This document shows positions 46,694-55,972 of a stretch of DNA of 64,000 bases, in pieces. The position numbers were made by a program, and so were the translations under genes. Under the pieces are notes generated by a model. The model searched no databases, was not told the origin of the DNA, and was given only the letters and a program-made list of their open reading frames with translations. The stretch lies in NCBI RefSeq assembly GCF_900313035.1, contig NZ_OMPS01000003.1, forward strand, positions 48,501 through 112,500. Direction: 5' to 3'. The stretch is from Ruegeria sp. EL01. GTDB taxonomy: Bacteria; Pseudomonadota; Alphaproteobacteria; Rhodobacterales; Rhodobacteraceae. Numbering within the stretch: the first letter of the stretch is position 1; the number at the start of each line of letters is the position of its first letter.

Positions 46694-47674
46694 CTATCGG
46701 GTCGGACCGGGGTGAGAGGCGAGAAACGCGTCCAGCTCAGGTGTCGTGGGCATGGCGGGTGCGCAGCCGGGTTGCGACACGACAATCGATGCGCAGGCCG
46801 ACCCGCGCATGACCGCGTCTTCCAGTGAATGCCCCGTTGCGATTGACGCCAGCAAACCGGCCATGAAACTGTCGCCCGCACCATTGGGTTTGACGGCGTC
46901 GACCGGATAGATGCCGGTATGAATCTCTTGGCCATCGACGAATGTGACGGCCCCTTTTTCACCCATTTTGTAGATAACGATACGGCCGGGCTTTCCCGCC
47001 AGTTCTGTTGCTTTGGCAAAACCCTTTTCGATGCCACCTGCCATAAACCCGAACTCTTCATCATTGCCGACGATCAGGTCGCTGGCCTCGCCCGCGCGGG
47101 ACAGGACATCAGCGGCGACCTCGGGTGACGGCCAGCTGTACGGGCGGTAGTCGATGTCGAAAATGATCGGCAGCCCTGCATTGCGCGCGTTTTCAAAGGC
47201 CCGGAACGTGGCGCTGCGCGATGGTTCGGCGGCAAAGACCGTTCCTGCCGAGATAACTGCTGAAAAAGCGCCATAGTCGACCTTGTCCATGTCTTCCTCG
47301 GTCACCTGAAAATCGACCGCGCCGTTTCGGTAGATGACGTTCTGAAAGTCTTCGATCCGGCTTTCGTAGACAGCCAGAGACATACGATATTCGCCACCCA
47401 CGACGCGGATGCATGACGTGTCCACCCCGTAGTGTTTCAGCTTGTTCAAGCAAAACCGCCCGATTGCATCATCTGAAACCGAGGTGATCAGCGCGGCCTG
47501 ACTGCCCAGTTTGGCCAGACCTGCACAGATATTGGCCGATGAGCCGCCCAGATCAGCGCGGAACGTATCGGCATCTTCGCTTTTGGTGCCAATGGGATCG
47601 GCAAAAAGGTCCATGCCAGCGCGCCCCAAAACGGCGAAGCGGTTTCCTTTGATACCGTCTATCAAAGCGCTCAA
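46694..47674 (-). CDS. iolC: 5-dehydro-2-deoxygluconokinase
   Basis: PfkB-family kinase that phosphorylates 2-deoxy-5-keto-gluconate. I place the start at TTG 47674, which has GGAGG seven bases upstream, giving 326 residues; the first ATG in frame (47764) lies inside the operator and is unlikely. PfkB signature 1 around LGGSSANICAGLAKLG, signature 2 PNGAGDSFMAG with the catalytic Asp, and YRPYSWPSPE, typical of IolC. First gene of the minus-strand iolC-iolB2-aldolase operon, facing the operator at 47749. Confidence 0.92.
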   Translation of the reverse strand: MSALIDGIKGNRFAVLGRAGMDLFADPIGTKSEDADTFRADLGGSSANICAGLAKLGSQAALITSVSDDAIGRFCLNKLKHYGVDTSCIRVVGGEYRMSLAVYESRIEDFQNVIYRNGAVDFQVTEEDMDKVDYGAFSAVISAGTVFAAEPSRSATFRAFENARNAGLPIIFDIDYRPYSWPSPEVAADVLSRAGEASDLIVGNDEEFGFMAGGIEKGFAKATELAGKPGRIVIYKMGEKGAVTFVDGQEIHTGIYPVDAVKPNGAGDSFMAGLLASIATGHSLEDAVMRGSACASIVVSQPGCAPAMPTTPELDAFLASHPGPTR

Positions 47675-47748
47675 CTCATATCCTCCGGCAAATGGGGTCG
47701 GCAAAGTCGGTTGGACCTTGCGTTTGATCGATTCACACGATACTGATT

Positions 47749-47764
47749 TTGCAACCGGTTGCAA
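47749..47764. promoter_or_regulatory. LacI-type operator between iolC and an oxidoreductase gene
   Basis: Perfect TTGCAACCGGTTGCAA in the 114-base divergent gap between the iolC start (47674) and the gene at 47789. One bound repressor could control both directions. Confidence 0.85.
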
Positions 47765-47788
47765 ATGATATGTTCGGAGCCGCTAAAG

Positions 47789-48892
47789 ATGCCTGAAATC
47801 GGAATTGGAATTGTAGGTGGCGGCTATATGGGCAAGGCTCATTCCGTTGCCATGTCGGCGGTCGGCGCGGTGTTCAACACGGCGCTGCGCCCCAGATTGG
47901 AGATGATCTGCGCCTCATCCCCCGAAAGCGCCGAGCGGTACCGGGCAGCTTATGGGTTTGCGCGCGCGACAGACGACTGGCGTGTGCTAGTAGATGACCC
48001 CGGGGTCCAAGCCATCGTGATCGCCTCTCCCCAATCAACGCATCGACAGATTGCCGAGGCGGCATTTGCTTGCGGCAAGCCCGTGCTATGCGAAAAACCC
48101 TTGGGTGCTTCGCTGGATGACAGCTTTGCGATGACGGCTGCGGCCGAGGCGGCAGGCGCGATCAACATGGTTGGGTTCAACTACATACGCACTCCGGCTA
48201 GCCAATACGCGCGTCAGCTGATTGCCACGGGCGAGATTGGCGATGTCACCTGGTTCCGGGGCGAACATACCGAAGATTTCTTTGCTGATCCCCAGGCGCC
48301 TGCGACCTGGCGCACGACTGGAATGGCAAATGGCACAATCGGCGATCTTGCCCCACATATGGTCAATGGCGCGCTGGCGCTGATCGGCCCGATTGCACAG
48401 GTCATGGCCGATGTTGAAACCGTGCACCGGACCCGGCCCGGCGGAGACGTGACAAATGATGACCATGCCCAGATGATGTGCCGCTTTGAAAATGGTGTTA
48501 TGGGCAATCTGTATTTCAGCCGCGTCGCGACCGGGCGCAAGATGGGTTATGCTTATGAAATCTCGGGCACCAAGGGGGGCATTCGCTTTGATCAGGAAGA
48601 TCAGAACGCCCTTTGGCTGTATCGGCGTGAGGGGCCAGAGGCGTCGCGTGGGTTTACCAAAATCCTGACCGGTCCTGCGCATCCTGACTATGAGCCGTTT
48701 TGCCAAGGACCCGGGCACGGCACTGGGTATCAGGACCAGATCATCATCGAGGCAAAGGATTTCCTGCAGGCCATCTACTCAGGCGAAGCGATTTGGCCGA
48801 CATTCCGCGATGGGCATGAGGTGAACCGCGTTTTGGCGGCCGCACTGGCCTCGTCAGAACAGCGACAGTGGAAAGAGATCAGCGATTTCTAA
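47789..48892 (+). CDS. Gfo/Idh/MocA-family oxidoreductase
   Basis: 367 residues from ATG 47789 (GGAG nine bases upstream; the frame also has ATGs at 47759 and 47768, the first within the operator). Rossmann motif IGIVGGGYMGKAHS, CEKPLGASLD, and GTIGDLAPHMVNGALALIGP with the family's catalytic His. NAD(P)-dependent oxidation of a sugar or inositol isomer is likely; the site before it belongs to the inositol regulon. The precise isomer is unknown. Confidence 0.87.
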   Translation: MPEIGIGIVGGGYMGKAHSVAMSAVGAVFNTALRPRLEMICASSPESAERYRAAYGFARATDDWRVLVDDPGVQAIVIASPQSTHRQIAEAAFACGKPVLCEKPLGASLDDSFAMTAAAEAAGAINMVGFNYIRTPASQYARQLIATGEIGDVTWFRGEHTEDFFADPQAPATWRTTGMANGTIGDLAPHMVNGALALIGPIAQVMADVETVHRTRPGGDVTNDDHAQMMCRFENGVMGNLYFSRVATGRKMGYAYEISGTKGGIRFDQEDQNALWLYRREGPEASRGFTKILTGPAHPDYEPFCQGPGHGTGYQDQIIIEAKDFLQAIYSGEAIWPTFRDGHEVNRVLAAALASSEQRQWKEISDF

Positions 48893-48930
48893 TCGCGGTA
48901 CTAATGAAATTCTGAAGAGAGACGAAGACC

Positions 48931-50064
48931 ATGGCAAAGCTGAAATGGGGCATGATCGGGGGTGGGGAAGGCAGTCAGATCGGACCTGCACATCGCTTGG
49001 GTGCCCTTGCTGACGGGATGTTCGAGCTCGCCGCAGGTGCGCTGGACCATCGCCCCGGCGTCGGTCGGGAATACGCCCAGCGACTGGGCGTTGCCGAAGA
49101 TCGCGCATATGGCAATTGGCAAGAGATGCTGGCAGGCGAACAGAACCGCCCGGACCGGATTGATCTGGTTACCATAGCCACACCGAACTCAACCCATTTC
49201 GAGATTGCGAAGGCATTTCTTGAAGCTGGCTTTAACGTATTGTGCGAAAAGCCGATGACGATGACCGTGGAAGAGGGCGAGGAGATTGTCCGCGTAGCCG
49301 AAGCCTCGGGAAAAATCTGTGCTGTTAACTACTGCTATTCGGCTTATCCCATGATCCGTCAAGCGCGGGCAATGGTGCGTGCAGGTGAGATCGGCAAGGT
49401 GCGTCTGGTGGTGACGAACTTCAGCCATGGTCACCACGGTGACGCCACGGATGCTGACAACCCACGCGTTCGCTGGCGATATGATCCGGCAATGGCCGGT
49501 GTATCCGGCCAGTTTGCGGACTGCGGGATTCACGCGCTGCACATGGCCAGCTTCATCTGCGATGACGAGGTCAAGTCGCTGTCAGCCGATATGGCCTCGA
49601 CCATTTCCAGCCGTGAACTGGAAGATGATGCGATGGTCAATTTCCGCATGGAGGGCGGCACGGTCGGGCGGCTCTGGACGTCATCCGTGGCCATCGGGCG
49701 TCAACATGGCTTTGACATTCAGGTCTTTGGTGAAACCGGCGGACTGCGCTGGGCATCCGAGCAGCCCAACCAGTTGATCTACACTCCGGTCGGAGGGCGG
49801 ACGCAGGTCATCGAAAAGGGCGAAGGCGGCCTGCATGATGAAACTCAGCGTCTGTCCCGCGTTGCTATTGCACATCCCGAAGGGTTTCCGCTGGCAGTTG
49901 CCAATATCTACTGCGATTTGGCTGATGCGATCCGGGGCGAAACCCGCGACGGATTGCCCGGCGCATCGGACGGCGTCCGGTCAATCGCGGCAGTTCATGC
50001 GGCAGTAGCGTCGGGCAAAGAAGATGGGGCATGGAAAGATGCACGCCCGCCGATGTTTCGTTGA
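48931..50064 (+). CDS. Gfo/Idh/MocA-family oxidoreductase
   Basis: 377 residues. WGMIGGGEGSQIGPAHRLGA is the dinucleotide site, LCEKPMTMTVEEGEEIVRVA the EKP motif, and SGQFADCGIHALHMASFICD the catalytic region. The GGGEGSQIG start is typical of a subfamily found in inositol and rhizopine clusters. It follows the previous oxidoreductase by 38 bases, so both belong to one operon. Its stop directly abuts the stop of the convergent LacI gene (50064/50065). Confidence 0.87.
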   Translation: MAKLKWGMIGGGEGSQIGPAHRLGALADGMFELAAGALDHRPGVGREYAQRLGVAEDRAYGNWQEMLAGEQNRPDRIDLVTIATPNSTHFEIAKAFLEAGFNVLCEKPMTMTVEEGEEIVRVAEASGKICAVNYCYSAYPMIRQARAMVRAGEIGKVRLVVTNFSHGHHGDATDADNPRVRWRYDPAMAGVSGQFADCGIHALHMASFICDDEVKSLSADMASTISSRELEDDAMVNFRMEGGTVGRLWTSSVAIGRQHGFDIQVFGETGGLRWASEQPNQLIYTPVGGRTQVIEKGEGGLHDETQRLSRVAIAHPEGFPLAVANIYCDLADAIRGETRDGLPGASDGVRSIAAVHAAVASGKEDGAWKDARPPMFR

Positions 50065-51063
50065 TCAGGGGCGGGGCCGTAATGTGCCCCGTTCGATCAC
50101 ACGACAAGGAAAAATGCGAGCTTCGGGATAGCGCTGAGGCTCTTTCAGCATTTCCTCGATCAAATCCACGGATGAGGTGATGATCTGCTTGATCGGCTGA
50201 TGGATCGTCGTCAGATCGACGCTTTCCCAACGGGACATTTCCATATCGTTCAGGCCGATGATTCCGATCTCTTGCCCCGGTTTCAGCCCGTGATCCTTGA
50301 GCGCTGACAGCGCGCCAACAGACAGGATATCATCGCCGCAGAAGTAGGCCTGGGCCGGTGTATCCTCAAGAAACCGCAGCATCTCCGCGCGCCCGGCTTC
50401 AAAGGAATAGGCATCGGCAAAGCAGTGGGTGACGTCGATTTCAGGATGGTTCGCTAATTCTTCCATGAAACCACGATACCGGTCGAGGGCCGAAGTCGCA
50501 TCCTTTGGTCCGCCCAGATATCCCACGCACTTGTATCCTCGGGCGAGCAATTCGCGCGCTGCCATACGGCCGCATTCCACGTTGTCGATCCCCACCACAT
50601 GCACTTCGGGCGACGTGGCCGAACGCCCGAACGTGTGAACCACAGGCACGCCCGCATCGTGGAAGGCCTTTGCAAAGCTTGGCGGCAACGTCGAAGATGC
50701 AACGATTGCGGCGTCGACCGAATACTGCCGTAACATCCGAACCGAATTTGCCGGTTCGGTTTCGTCGGTCAGATTTACGATCAGAGGGCGCAAGCCTCGT
50801 TCTTGCAAGGCGCGTGTGAACTGATCGAAGACCTCAAGGAAAATAGGGTTGTGAAAGTTGTTGGAAATCAACCCGATCAGCTTCGTCCGTCCCGTCGTCA
50901 GCGATGAAGCCAATGCATTCGGGCTGTATCCCAGCTCGTGCGCAGCCTTTTCAACCTTGCTGCGGGTTTTGGCCGACACCGATGCGCCTTCGGTGAAGGT
51001 GCGCGAAACCGCTGATCGCGATACCCCAGCAAGGGCTGCAACGTCTTTTAGGGTGACACTCAT
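50065..51063 (-). CDS. LacI-family repressor of the inositol regulon
   Basis: 332 residues. The LacI helix-turn-helix and hinge are clear: TLKDVAALAGVSRSAVSRTF (residues 4-23) and the hinge region ELGYSPNALASSLTTGRTK. A sugar-binding core follows (IGLISNNFHNPIFLEVFDQF; VVGIDNVECGRMAARELLA). It presumably binds TTGCAACCGGTTGCAA, found before its own gene, before iolG and before iolC/47789, and releases it when an inositol intermediate binds. Self-regulation follows from the site at 51145. Confidence 0.92.
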   Translation of the reverse strand: MSVTLKDVAALAGVSRSAVSRTFTEGASVSAKTRSKVEKAAHELGYSPNALASSLTTGRTKLIGLISNNFHNPIFLEVFDQFTRALQERGLRPLIVNLTDETEPANSVRMLRQYSVDAAIVASSTLPPSFAKAFHDAGVPVVHTFGRSATSPEVHVVGIDNVECGRMAARELLARGYKCVGYLGGPKDATSALDRYRGFMEELANHPEIDVTHCFADAYSFEAGRAEMLRFLEDTPAQAYFCGDDILSVGALSALKDHGLKPGQEIGIIGLNDMEMSRWESVDLTTIHQPIKQIITSSVDLIEEMLKEPQRYPEARIFPCRVIERGTLRPRP

Positions 51064-51144
51064 GGGCGTTGCACGGTTGGTTTGAGGGGCAGTTTGACTG
51101 TTGGTATTTTCATGGCAGGAACATTATGCACCATAGCCCTGTGG

Positions 51145-51160
51145 TTGCAACCGGTTGCAA
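51145..51160. promoter_or_regulatory. LacI-type operator before the repressor gene
   Basis: Perfect TTGCAACCGGTTGCAA, 82 bases upstream of the LacI start codon, extended by one more matching base on each side (G...C). It fits autoregulation of the repressor. Confidence 0.85.
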
Positions 51161-51211
51161 CTTGGGCTGCTGAGCTCTGCCCCGGCGCAGATACTTGTAT
51201 CCATAAGGGGA

Positions 51212-51287
<76 letters not shown>

Positions 51288-51369
51288 GTGACGGTGCATG
51301 TAGCCAAGCCTGCGCGCGGACGCAAGAGGGTCTGGAACAATTTCTTGCGCTCAATTGGCGATTGTCGGG

Positions 51370-52623
51370 TCAGTTCGCCATATCGTTCAAAGCGGCCAGC
51401 AGTTGGGCGACCTCATGCTCCGTGTTGTAGTGACACAGCGAAATCCGGATGCAATTGCTTAGACCCAATGGGGTCAGCACATTGCCACTGTAGTGATCAG
51501 CTTTGCGTGTGTGGGTCCTTATGCCCTGTTCGTTTAGCCGGGTCACCACTTCGGCCGATGGGAGATCGCGCACTGTGATCGAGATCAGACCCTCTCGGGC
51601 TGGGTTGTCCGGCCCTGCCAGTATGCTGATGTGGTCCATATCGCGCAGACCGGGCAGGTTTCCAGTTCCCTTGATCATTGCGCTCGTCAGATGGGTTTCA
51701 TAGGCGTGAATCGCGTGGCCTGCTGCCTTAATCCGGGCGCGGCGGTCGGTGGTATCGGACAATTGGCTGCCCAGCCAGTCAAAATAGGTGACCACATCGG
51801 ACATCGTCGCATATGCGCCCGTGTCTCGGGTGCCAAATTCCCAGCCGTCGGCAGGGGCGTCGATCAACTGGTCGTGGGGCTGGGCGGTCAACCGGTCCGA
51901 AATCCACGCGATGCCATACCCATGTCGCGAAAACACTTTGTAGGGTGAAATAACGTAGCCATCGACATTGTAGCTGTCTATGTCCAATTGGCCGTGGGCT
52001 GCATGTTGAATGCCGTCCACAATGATGAAACAGTCGGGCGCAACATCGCGGATGGCGCGGGAAATTGCAGCGACATCCATACCCATCCCGGTCACAGGCG
52101 ATCCATGTAAGATTGTTGCCACCGAGACATCCGGCGTCATCAGCGCGCCATAATCTTCGGCGGTCACCAGACCGGTCGCGTCACAATGTGGAACGCTGAC
52201 ATAGTTCAGATCAGCAACTTCCGCCCAGCGGCGCGCAGCGCTGCGGCTGGCAGGGTGTTCAATGGAGCTGCCAATGACTTTGCTGCCCTTGGGCGCGTTG
52301 ACACAGGCGGTTCGGATCATGCGAAACAGCAGCTCGGTTCCGCTTTCCCCCACAAAGAACTGCCCCGACGAGGCATTCATGAACACCGACAGATCTGATT
52401 TGGCCTTGTCGATGATGTCGACCAACGCCTGGCTGGCGGTATTATCACGCCCCTGATTGTCCGGGATTGCGGCAAATTTAGCGGAGGTTTCGACGACAGA
52501 GTTCAGCGTCAATGCCCCGCCAGCATTCTCGAAAAAGATGCGTTTGCCTTGAAACGGGCAGCTTTCGACATGGGCAAAACGGGCCCGTATGGCGTCAATC
52601 AAACCGGGTGTTTCCTGCAGCAT
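51370..52623 (-). CDS. Class V aminotransferase / cysteine-desulfurase-like PLP enzyme
   Basis: 417 residues. IFFENAGGALTLNSVVETSA near the N-terminus, SSIEHPASRSAARRWAEVAD, the PLP-ring Asp in FIIVDGIQHAAHG, and the Schiff-base lysine in ISPYKVFSRHGYG show fold-type I, class V. The C-terminus DHYSGNVLTPLGLSNCIRIS is substrate-side. It resembles NifS/CsdA-like enzymes rather than a housekeeping IscS, and no Fe-S assembly genes are next to it. The reaction is uncertain. Confidence 0.85.
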   Translation of the reverse strand: MLQETPGLIDAIRARFAHVESCPFQGKRIFFENAGGALTLNSVVETSAKFAAIPDNQGRDNTASQALVDIIDKAKSDLSVFMNASSGQFFVGESGTELLFRMIRTACVNAPKGSKVIGSSIEHPASRSAARRWAEVADLNYVSVPHCDATGLVTAEDYGALMTPDVSVATILHGSPVTGMGMDVAAISRAIRDVAPDCFIIVDGIQHAAHGQLDIDSYNVDGYVISPYKVFSRHGYGIAWISDRLTAQPHDQLIDAPADGWEFGTRDTGAYATMSDVVTYFDWLGSQLSDTTDRRARIKAAGHAIHAYETHLTSAMIKGTGNLPGLRDMDHISILAGPDNPAREGLISITVRDLPSAEVVTRLNEQGIRTHTRKADHYSGNVLTPLGLSNCIRISLCHYNTEHEVAQLLAALNDMAN

Positions 52624-52876
52624 ATTCGGTGTCCTGTTTCCTGTGGCTGACGCGTGACGCTTTGCTTAAGCTTTGTCCGGGGCATTCTGGGTGATCAATA
52701 CCGATTGCGACACCCTTGGCAATCGGTGTGACGGAAATGGTGCCGCGCACGTGATTTCATTGTATTTGCTGTGATTTTCGATTTCTTCGCTGATATGAAC
52801 ATTTAAAGGTGCTTGCGTGCCACCTTTGGCCTCCGATATTCCGAGTGAGACTGCAACTTTCCCGCCGGGAGTGCAC

Positions 52877-53656
52877 ATGACCCTATCCACCGCCCGCCGG
52901 TTTCTGATCGCGGCACTGGTTCTTGGCGCAACAACGCTGGCCCCGATCCGGGCCGGGGCCGAGGGGGTTTTGATTTTTGCGGCCGCCAGCCTGAAGACGG
53001 CGTTGGATCAGATTGTGGTGGATTATGAACTTCAGACGGGTGAGGATATCACAGTGTCCTATGCGGCATCCTCGGTTCTGGCGCGACAAATACAGCTAGG
53101 CGCGCCAGCAGATCTGTTCATTTCTGCCAACCCTGATTGGATGGATGTGCTTCAGGATGCAGAATTGATCAATACTTTGTCGCGGGTGGATCTGCTTGGA
53201 AATGGGCTGGTCCTGATTGGTGCCGCAGATCGGTCCTCGGTTGGTCAGATCAAGCCGGGTTATGATCTGATCTCCGCGCTGGACGGGGGGTATTTGGCCA
53301 TGGCGTTGGTCGATGCTGTTCCTGCTGGTCAGTATGGCAAGGCGGCATTGCAGGGGTTGGGAGTGTGGAACGCGGTGCAGGATCAAGTTGCGCAGTCCGA
53401 CAACGTCCGCGCCGCGTTGGCCCTTGTGGCAACTGGGGCGGCACCGCTTGGCATCGTTTATCGATCAGATGCAACCGCCGAGACTCGGGTCAGTGTTGTT
53501 GGCTCGATCCCGGCAGATATGCATCCGCCGATTATTTACCCGGCGGCTATCACCTTGTCCGGTGGCGAGAATACAAAGTCCTTTCTGGATTATTTGCAGA
53601 CTGAGGCCGCCACGTCTGTCTTCCTTGCGCAGGGCTTTGCCCTGCCGGGCGGGTGA
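52877..53656 (+). CDS. modA: Molybdate ABC transporter, periplasmic binding protein
   Basis: 259 residues from ATG 52877 (GGGAG upstream; the frame is open to 52817). Signal peptide RRFLIAALVLGATTLAPIRA with a cut near GAEG. The ModA start LIFAAASLKTALDQI, binding loops YAASSVLARQIQLGAPADLF and VDAVPAGQYGKAAL, and GIVYRSDA are classic. It captures molybdate or tungstate in the periplasm. First gene of modABC; no ModE-type regulator is in the window. Confidence 0.95.
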   Translation: MTLSTARRFLIAALVLGATTLAPIRAGAEGVLIFAAASLKTALDQIVVDYELQTGEDITVSYAASSVLARQIQLGAPADLFISANPDWMDVLQDAELINTLSRVDLLGNGLVLIGAADRSSVGQIKPGYDLISALDGGYLAMALVDAVPAGQYGKAALQGLGVWNAVQDQVAQSDNVRAALALVATGAAPLGIVYRSDATAETRVSVVGSIPADMHPPIIYPAAITLSGGENTKSFLDYLQTEAATSVFLAQGFALPGG

Positions 53657-54354
53657 TGGGGATGGATTGGTTGGGTCCAGCCGAGCTAGAGGCGCTCAAA
53701 CTGTCCCTGCGGGTGTCGTTCTGGGCCACGCTGGCGACACTGCCATTCGGGATTTTCGTCGCCTATGCGTTGGCCCGCTGGCGGTTTCCGGGCCGGCACG
53801 TGTTGAATGGTCTGGTGCATTTGCCCCTGATCCTGCCTCCGGTGGTGACCGGCTATCTGCTGTTGCTGACATTTGGCATTCAGGGGCCGGTGGGTCGTCT
53901 ATTGGCCGAGATCGGAATTGTGGTGGCCTTTCGCTGGACGGGCGCAGCGCTTGCCGCTGGGATCATGGCTTTTCCGCTGATGGTCCGGGCGATCCGCCTG
54001 TCGATCGAGGCGGTCGACCCAAAACTGGAACAGGCGGGTGCCACGCTTGGCGCGTCGCGCGCCATGGTCTTTGCGACCGTAACCTTGCCGATGATCCTGC
54101 CGGGCGTGATTGCCGGTGCTATTCTGGCCTTTGCCAAAGCGATGGGAGAGTTTGGGGCCACGATTACCTTTGTGTCAAACATTCCCGGCCAGACACAGAC
54201 CCTGCCATCGGCGGTCTATGCGTTTCTACAAGTGCCGGGGGGCGAGTCCGCGGCCACGCGGCTGGTCATCATCTCGATTATCATCGCCATGGGCGCATTG
54301 CTTCTGTCGGAATATGTCGGACGTCGGGCTGCAGAACGGGTGGCCGGAACATGA
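53656..54354 (+). CDS. modB: Molybdate ABC transporter, permease
   Basis: 232 residues; the ATG at 53656 overlaps the modA stop. About five membrane segments and the permease EAA loop GASRAMVFATVTLPMILPGV, followed by GEFGATITFVSNIPGQTQTL, a stretch almost invariant in ModB. It forms the channel in the inner membrane and overlaps modC by four bases (ATGA). Confidence 0.95.
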   Translation: MGMDWLGPAELEALKLSLRVSFWATLATLPFGIFVAYALARWRFPGRHVLNGLVHLPLILPPVVTGYLLLLTFGIQGPVGRLLAEIGIVVAFRWTGAALAAGIMAFPLMVRAIRLSIEAVDPKLEQAGATLGASRAMVFATVTLPMILPGVIAGAILAFAKAMGEFGATITFVSNIPGQTQTLPSAVYAFLQVPGGESAATRLVIISIIIAMGALLLSEYVGRRAAERVAGT

Positions 54355-55451
54355 GCCTGTCCGTTCGATTGCAACACCGCCTGCCAGGGATCGATCTGGA
54401 TATCAGTTTCGATGCGCCGCCGGGTGTGACAGTTCTGTTTGGCAGGTCCGGTTCGGGCAAGACCACCATCGTCAACGCTGTTGCGGGATTGCTCCGACCC
54501 GAGGCTGGGCGTGTTGCGGTGAATGAATGGGTTCTGTTTGATACAGAGCAACGCCACTGGCTGCCGTCACATAAACGTCGGTTGGGCTACATTTTTCAGG
54601 AAGGGCGGTTGTTCCCGCACCTTAACGTCCGCCAGAACCTCGCTTATGGGCGCTGGTTCGCTCCGAAGAACGCACGCCGTGAAAACCCGGACAAGGTGAT
54701 CGAGATGCTGGGGATTGGTCATTTGCTGGATCGCCGTCCAGCGCGCCTTTCGGGGGGCGAAAAACAGCGCGTTGCCATTGGCCGCGCCCTTCTGGCAAGC
54801 CCGCGCCTGATCCTTGCCGATGAGCCGCTGGCCGCATTGGATGACGCCCGAAAGGCCGAGATCCTCCCGTATTTCGAGCGTCTGCGGGACGAGGTGTCGG
54901 TGCCAATTCTGTACGTTACCCATTCGGCGGCCGAGGTGGCGCGGTTGGCGACATCGGTCGTGGCATTGCAGGACGGCAAGGTTGTGCGACAGGGCCCAGC
55001 CTCTGACGTGCTGGCAGATCCATCGGTTGCACCTGCCGGAGTGCGCGCAATTGGCGCGGTGTTGAAAGTCCGGGTGCTGACGCACCATGACGATGGGTTG
55101 ACCGAGTTGGACGCGAATGGCGCGCGGCTGTTCCTTCCGCAGATCTCGCATGAGGTGGGGGAGGATCTGCGCATTCGTATTCCTGCTCAGGAGGTGATCC
55201 TGTCCAAGAAACCGCCCGAGGGTTTGTCAGCGCTTAATGTTCTGAGTGGCACTGTCGACTCCATCCGATCTGGCGACGGTCCGGGCGCCATTGTGTCCCT
55301 AAAAACACCTGCGGGAATTGTCCTGGCGCGTGTGACGCGCCGATCCGTCAATGCTTTGGGCCTTGAGGCAGGGGCCACGTGCCATGCGGTCATCAAGACT
55401 GTCGCGCTTGCGCCGCAAGATGTAGGTGGCCGGATAACAACCAACGCGTGA
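54351..55451 (+). CDS. modC: Molybdate ABC transporter, ATP-binding protein
   Basis: 366 residues from ATG 54351. Walker A GRSGSGKTT, Q-loop YIFQEGRLFPHL, signature LSGGEKQRVAIGRAL, Walker B LILADEPLAALD, switch His in VTHSAAEVARL. The C-terminal 80 residues form a Mop/TOBE molybdate-binding domain (LNVLSGTVDSIRSGDGPGAI). The same frame stays open far upstream through modA and modB, which is coincidence, not a fusion. Confidence 0.96.
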   Translation: MSLSVRLQHRLPGIDLDISFDAPPGVTVLFGRSGSGKTTIVNAVAGLLRPEAGRVAVNEWVLFDTEQRHWLPSHKRRLGYIFQEGRLFPHLNVRQNLAYGRWFAPKNARRENPDKVIEMLGIGHLLDRRPARLSGGEKQRVAIGRALLASPRLILADEPLAALDDARKAEILPYFERLRDEVSVPILYVTHSAAEVARLATSVVALQDGKVVRQGPASDVLADPSVAPAGVRAIGAVLKVRVLTHHDDGLTELDANGARLFLPQISHEVGEDLRIRIPAQEVILSKKPPEGLSALNVLSGTVDSIRSGDGPGAIVSLKTPAGIVLARVTRRSVNALGLEAGATCHAVIKTVALAPQDVGGRITTNA

Positions 55452-55546
55452 ACGCCCATTGTTCTTCTGGTCTGGTACATCGGCCGGGTAAGCGGCTTTA
55501 CTCAGACCTCGTAACGCCTATGTTGTAAGGGGTTGGAGAGTATTTT

Positions 55547-55969
55547 TTGGGATTTTTAGCGATGCGATTTTTCAAGATTGTTGCCCTGTCCGCTTTGTTG
55601 ACAGCGCCCGGTTTGGCACAGGCTGTGGGTTTTGGTCTGAGTGTTAGGCCACAGTTCAAAACCGAAATTACGCCACTGCAAAACGGAATTTATGAAGTCA
55701 AAGCTGTGGGGTCGTCTGCGGCGGTCAACTATTGGTGCGGGATTGGGGATTATGCGATCCGCACGCTGCGCGTTCCGAATTCTCAGCGCATCTATATCTC
55801 GAGAGCCTACGAGCCTGGGGTCAGGACAGTTCAGTTCTCACTGACCCCGCCACAGGGCGCCGACACCAACCCCGGCTATTCCATCACCGTCAAACGGGTA
55901 GGTGAAAACATGTCGGCAATCTCGGCGCAAAACTATTGCTATGACAACTTTATGGATTTTGACTTCTGA
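55547..55969 (+). CDS. Small secreted protein, hypothetical
   Basis: 140 residues from TTG 55547 (GGAGAG seven bases upstream) or 135 from ATG 55562. A signal peptide is clear (FFKIVALSALLTAPGLAQA, cut after AQA). The mature part has two cysteines (VNYWCGIGDYA and NYCYDNF) likely to form a disulphide, and beta-type sequence TVQFSLTPPQ. No family is recognised, although the compact C...C layout resembles other small periplasmic roseobacter proteins. Convergent with hemF. Confidence 0.75.
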   Translation: MGFLAMRFFKIVALSALLTAPGLAQAVGFGLSVRPQFKTEITPLQNGIYEVKAVGSSAAVNYWCGIGDYAIRTLRVPNSQRIYISRAYEPGVRTVQFSLTPPQGADTNPGYSITVKRVGENMSAISAQNYCYDNFMDFDF

Positions 55970-55972
55970 GGC

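Noticed and set aside
53313..55451. 712-codon frame that looks like a fusion ending in an ABC ATPase
   Set aside because: Its first 346 codons overlap modA and modB in another frame and show no domain; modC starts at 54351 with an ATGA overlap.
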